Origin: Lachnospiraceae bacterium
GTDB taxonomy: Bacteria; Bacillota; Clostridia; Lachnospirales; Lachnospiraceae
Assembly (NCBI GenBank): GCA_030524635.1
Contig: JAUNGG010000008.1
Location: forward strand, 17,817 to 81,816
Length of the DNA stretch: 64,000 bases
Direction of reading: 5' to 3'
Numbering within the stretch: the first letter of the stretch is position 1; each line of letters opens with the position of its first letter. Below the pieces are notes generated by a model. It worked only from the letters and a program-made list of their open reading frames with translations, did no database searches and was not told the DNA's origin. Made by a program: the position numbers and the translations under genes. Shown piece by piece: positions 62,281-64,000 of the stretch.

Positions 62281-62318
62281 CTGCTGTTTCTGCCCCATAA
62301 GCAGGATCATCACGCGCA

Positions 62319-62351
62319 CGCCGTAGGCATGAAAACCTATGGCGTTTTTTT
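62319..62351 (+). terminator. Terminator-like hairpin before the conjugative element genes
   Basis: CGCCGTAGG (62319-62327) / CCTATGGCG (62336-62344, two G:U pairs) followed by seven T residues. Being directly upstream of a ribosome site and gene it may act as an attenuator. Confidence 0.6.
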
Positions 62352-62380
62352 ATGCCCATTTTTGGAAAGGAGCGGGATCA

Positions 62381-62902
62381 ATGAAGCTGAATGAAGCGGA
62401 AATGAGGATGGCGTATCAGATCGAGGCTACCAGCCAGAGCGCCGCCCTGAATGAGATTTACATGACCTGGCGCTATGCGCCCAACCGGGAGACGAAGGAC
62501 ACGGCGGAAAGTCTTTTGAAGAAGCTGCGCCCTCTCTCGGATAAGGAGTGCATGGACGTGATCCGGGAGGTGCAGGCGAATTACCGTCTGCCCGGCAAGG
62601 CGCGGACCGTTGGGGAAATGCTGGCGGAGGCCAGGCAGCAGTCCGGGGCGGCAAAGCTGGCCGGGCATGACATTATGGCCCTGGAGCGGTTCGCCCCGGA
62701 TACCCGCCACATGATCGTCTTTGACGTCCTCTCCCAGGATTCCCCCATGGGCTGGAAGGGAGACAAAATGCGGCTGTTCCTGACAGACGCCGGATACAGC
62801 AAGGCCCTGGAGAACCAGGACAAGGGATTTATCAGGATCAGGAACCATGCGAAGGTGCGCTCCGGCCACCTCCACTACGACCACAAGGACCGGGAGTTAT
62901 AG
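62381..62902 (+). CDS. Hypothetical protein of a Tn1549-like element
   Basis: 173 residues from the ATG at 62381 (AAAGGAG ten bases upstream). Helical, soluble (KLNEAEMRMAYQIEATSQSAALNEIYMTWRYAP, ECMDVIREVQANYRLPGKARTVGEMLAEARQ), with a basic C-terminus ending HLHYDHKDREL. Codon use is G/C-richer than in the defence island. I do not recognise a named domain; its place before a DUF6017-like gene matches accessory genes of Tn1549-type elements. Confidence 0.65.
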   Translation: MKLNEAEMRMAYQIEATSQSAALNEIYMTWRYAPNRETKDTAESLLKKLRPLSDKECMDVIREVQANYRLPGKARTVGEMLAEARQQSGAAKLAGHDIMALERFAPDTRHMIVFDVLSQDSPMGWKGDKMRLFLTDAGYSKALENQDKGFIRIRNHAKVRSGHLHYDHKDREL

Positions 62903-63075
62903 GGGCCTTCAAAAAATGTATCAAAATGGGTGGGAAATCCCCTGTTTTTCCTTCCGTGAGCGGCTTTTGCAAGGCCGCCTATATCTTTTCCCATCCGGGT
63001 ACGGAAGGATGATCCAGAGGGGCGTTTTTCACGAAAACCAACACTTTTCAATCTATGAGGAAGGAGGTCATCGGC

Positions 63076-63978
63076 ATGGCAGTTTTCCGTATCGAAAAGA
63101 CCAGAGATTACACGGTCATGTCAAACCACCATCTGCGGGATATGTCGCTGTCGCTGAAAGCGAAGGGGCTTCTCTCCCTTATGCTCTCCCTGCCGGAGGA
63201 ATGGGACTACACCATGAAGGGCCTTGCCCGTATCTGCAAGGATGGCGTGGACAGTATCAGCGGCGGCATCCGGGAGCTGGAGGCGCGGGGGTATCTGATC
63301 CGGGAGCGCGTCCGGGGCGCAAACGGGCAGCTTGGGTCTATCGAGTACACGATCCTGGAGCAGCCTAAAGAGCCCGCGCCTGTGCAGGAAAAACCTATAC
63401 GGGAAAATCCCGTACAGGCAAATCCAACATTGGACGCCCCTGTGCAGGAAGAACCCGCACAATTAAATAAAGAAGGATCAAGTAAAGAAAAATCAAAAAA
63501 AGAATTATCAAGTACGGAGCCATCAAATCCTATCCGATCAAATCCCCAGCCCCTTACGGGCACGCCTCCGGCGGAGGAAAGGATAGGAACGGACCGGATG
63601 GGAGCCAGAGAAGTATATCGGGAGATCATCCTTGACAACATCGGGTATGAGTATCTGATCCAGGACAGTCACATCGACCGGGAGCAGCTTGACGAGATCG
63701 CGGAGCTCATCGTGGACACCGTATGCACCGCCAGAAAGACGGTCCGCATTGCCGGGGATGATTACCCGGCGGAAGTAGTCAAATCCCGGTTTATGAAGCT
63801 GGACAGCTCCCATGTGCAGTATGTCATGGGGTGTATGCGGGAGAACACCACCTATGTCCGCAATATCAAGAAATACCTTCTGGCGGCCCTGTATAACGCC
63901 CCGGTCACCATCAGCAATTACTATTCCTCCCTGGTGCAGCACGATATGTACGGGGACGGGCAAAGGGGGCGGGGCTAA
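63076..63978 (+). CDS. Helix-turn-helix/DUF6017-like protein of a conjugative element
   Basis: 300 residues from the ATG at 63076 (AAGGAGG nine bases upstream). N-terminal winged helix of replication-initiator type (VFRIEKTRDYTVMSNHHLRDMSLSLKAKGLLSLMLSLPEEWDYT, GLARICKDGVDSISGGIRELEARGYL), a variable Pro/Glu/Ser-rich linker (about 100-180), and a C-terminal helical domain (EVYREIILDNIGYEYLIQ...YVRNIKKYLLAALYNAP) typical of the DUF6017 proteins near the start of Tn1549/CTn-type elements. Probably controls or initiates element replication. Confidence 0.82.
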   Translation: MAVFRIEKTRDYTVMSNHHLRDMSLSLKAKGLLSLMLSLPEEWDYTMKGLARICKDGVDSISGGIRELEARGYLIRERVRGANGQLGSIEYTILEQPKEPAPVQEKPIRENPVQANPTLDAPVQEEPAQLNKEGSSKEKSKKELSSTEPSNPIRSNPQPLTGTPPAEERIGTDRMGAREVYREIILDNIGYEYLIQDSHIDREQLDEIAELIVDTVCTARKTVRIAGDDYPAEVVKSRFMKLDSSHVQYVMGCMRENTTYVRNIKKYLLAALYNAPVTISNYYSSLVQHDMYGDGQRGRG

Positions 63979-64000
63979 ATGCAGGAGGAAGTAACCCAGG
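63979..64000 (+). CDS. Start of the next element gene (partial)
   Basis: ATG directly after the stop codon of the preceding gene reads MQEEVTQ and runs off the window. In Tn1549-like elements a DnaC-like replication protein gene commonly follows; this is only a guess. Confidence 0.3.

Overview
The window reads as chromosome of a Firmicute of class Clostridia, most likely a gut Lachnospiraceae (Enterocloster/Lachnoclostridium-like). This rests on strong AGGAGG ribosome sites, gene families typical of that group (sialic acid use, LplB/YtcP-type sugar ABC transporters, 5-oxoprolinase, CW-binding-repeat surface proteins, Tn1549-like elements) and a moderate GC content. No rRNA, tRNA or CRISPR array was recognised.

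Region by region. (1) 1-5.4 kb: a sialic-acid type cluster, with a family 5 solute-binding protein, an RpiR regulator, an N-acetylmannosamine kinase (ROK) and NanE epimerase; two promoters carry a similar A/T-rich operator-like sequence. A small SGNH esterase sits inside it. (2) 5.6-8.3 kb: a secreted subtilase and a secreted choline-binding-repeat surface protein. (3) 8.3-12.7 kb: YfcC transporter, isoaspartyl dipeptidase, Bcp peroxiredoxin and a Gfo/Idh/MocA oxidoreductase. (4) 12.9-17.7 kb: carB without carA, then a MATE exporter. (5) 18-19.4 kb: an MqsR-like toxin with a composite zinc-finger/HTH/Panacea antitoxin. (6) 19.6-22.8 kb: asnB and a split ThrE-type exporter. (7) 23-33.4 kb: a nine-gene sugar or polyol operon (two permeases, two near-duplicate binding proteins, two Zn dehydrogenases, class II aldolase, PfkB kinase, aldo/keto reductase). 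(8) 33.8-41.5 kb: a 5-oxoprolinase operon (pxpB, pxpC, hydroxyacid dehydrogenase, pxpA, DAACS symporter), a LysR regulator and a class V aminotransferase-fold enzyme; the promoters of regions 7 and 8 share a 69-bp similar module. (9) 41.6-44.9 kb: a TIM-barrel isomerase and a MATE-MerR pair with a textbook MerR promoter.

(10) 45-57.3 kb is a defence island, visibly richer in A/T. Its core is a RADAR system: RdrA, a 1090-residue P-loop ATPase, overlapping RdrB, a 978-residue protein with all adenosine-deaminase metal and catalytic motifs. Upstream on the same strand are a small 89-codon gene ending in an intrinsic terminator just before rdrA, a SLATT two-helix membrane protein, two small unknown genes and a catalytically complete RelA/SpoT-type nucleotide synthetase. 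Downstream are a DUF2726/CFI-box protein, a family 4 uracil-DNA glycosylase and a decayed pRiA4b ORF-3 gene. The synthetase/small/small/SLATT block looks like a nucleotide-signal plus membrane-effector module and, with the leader gene of the RADAR operon, is the best candidate for something not yet described.

(11) 57.5-64 kb is a mobile-element graveyard running into a living element: IS4 remnant, DUF3847 gene, a MobQ-type oriT with a decayed MobA/MobL relaxase, a DinJ/YafQ toxin-antitoxin pair, a broken IS3 element, the C-terminal stub of a tyrosine recombinase, and then the first genes of a Tn1549-like conjugative element that leaves the window on the right.
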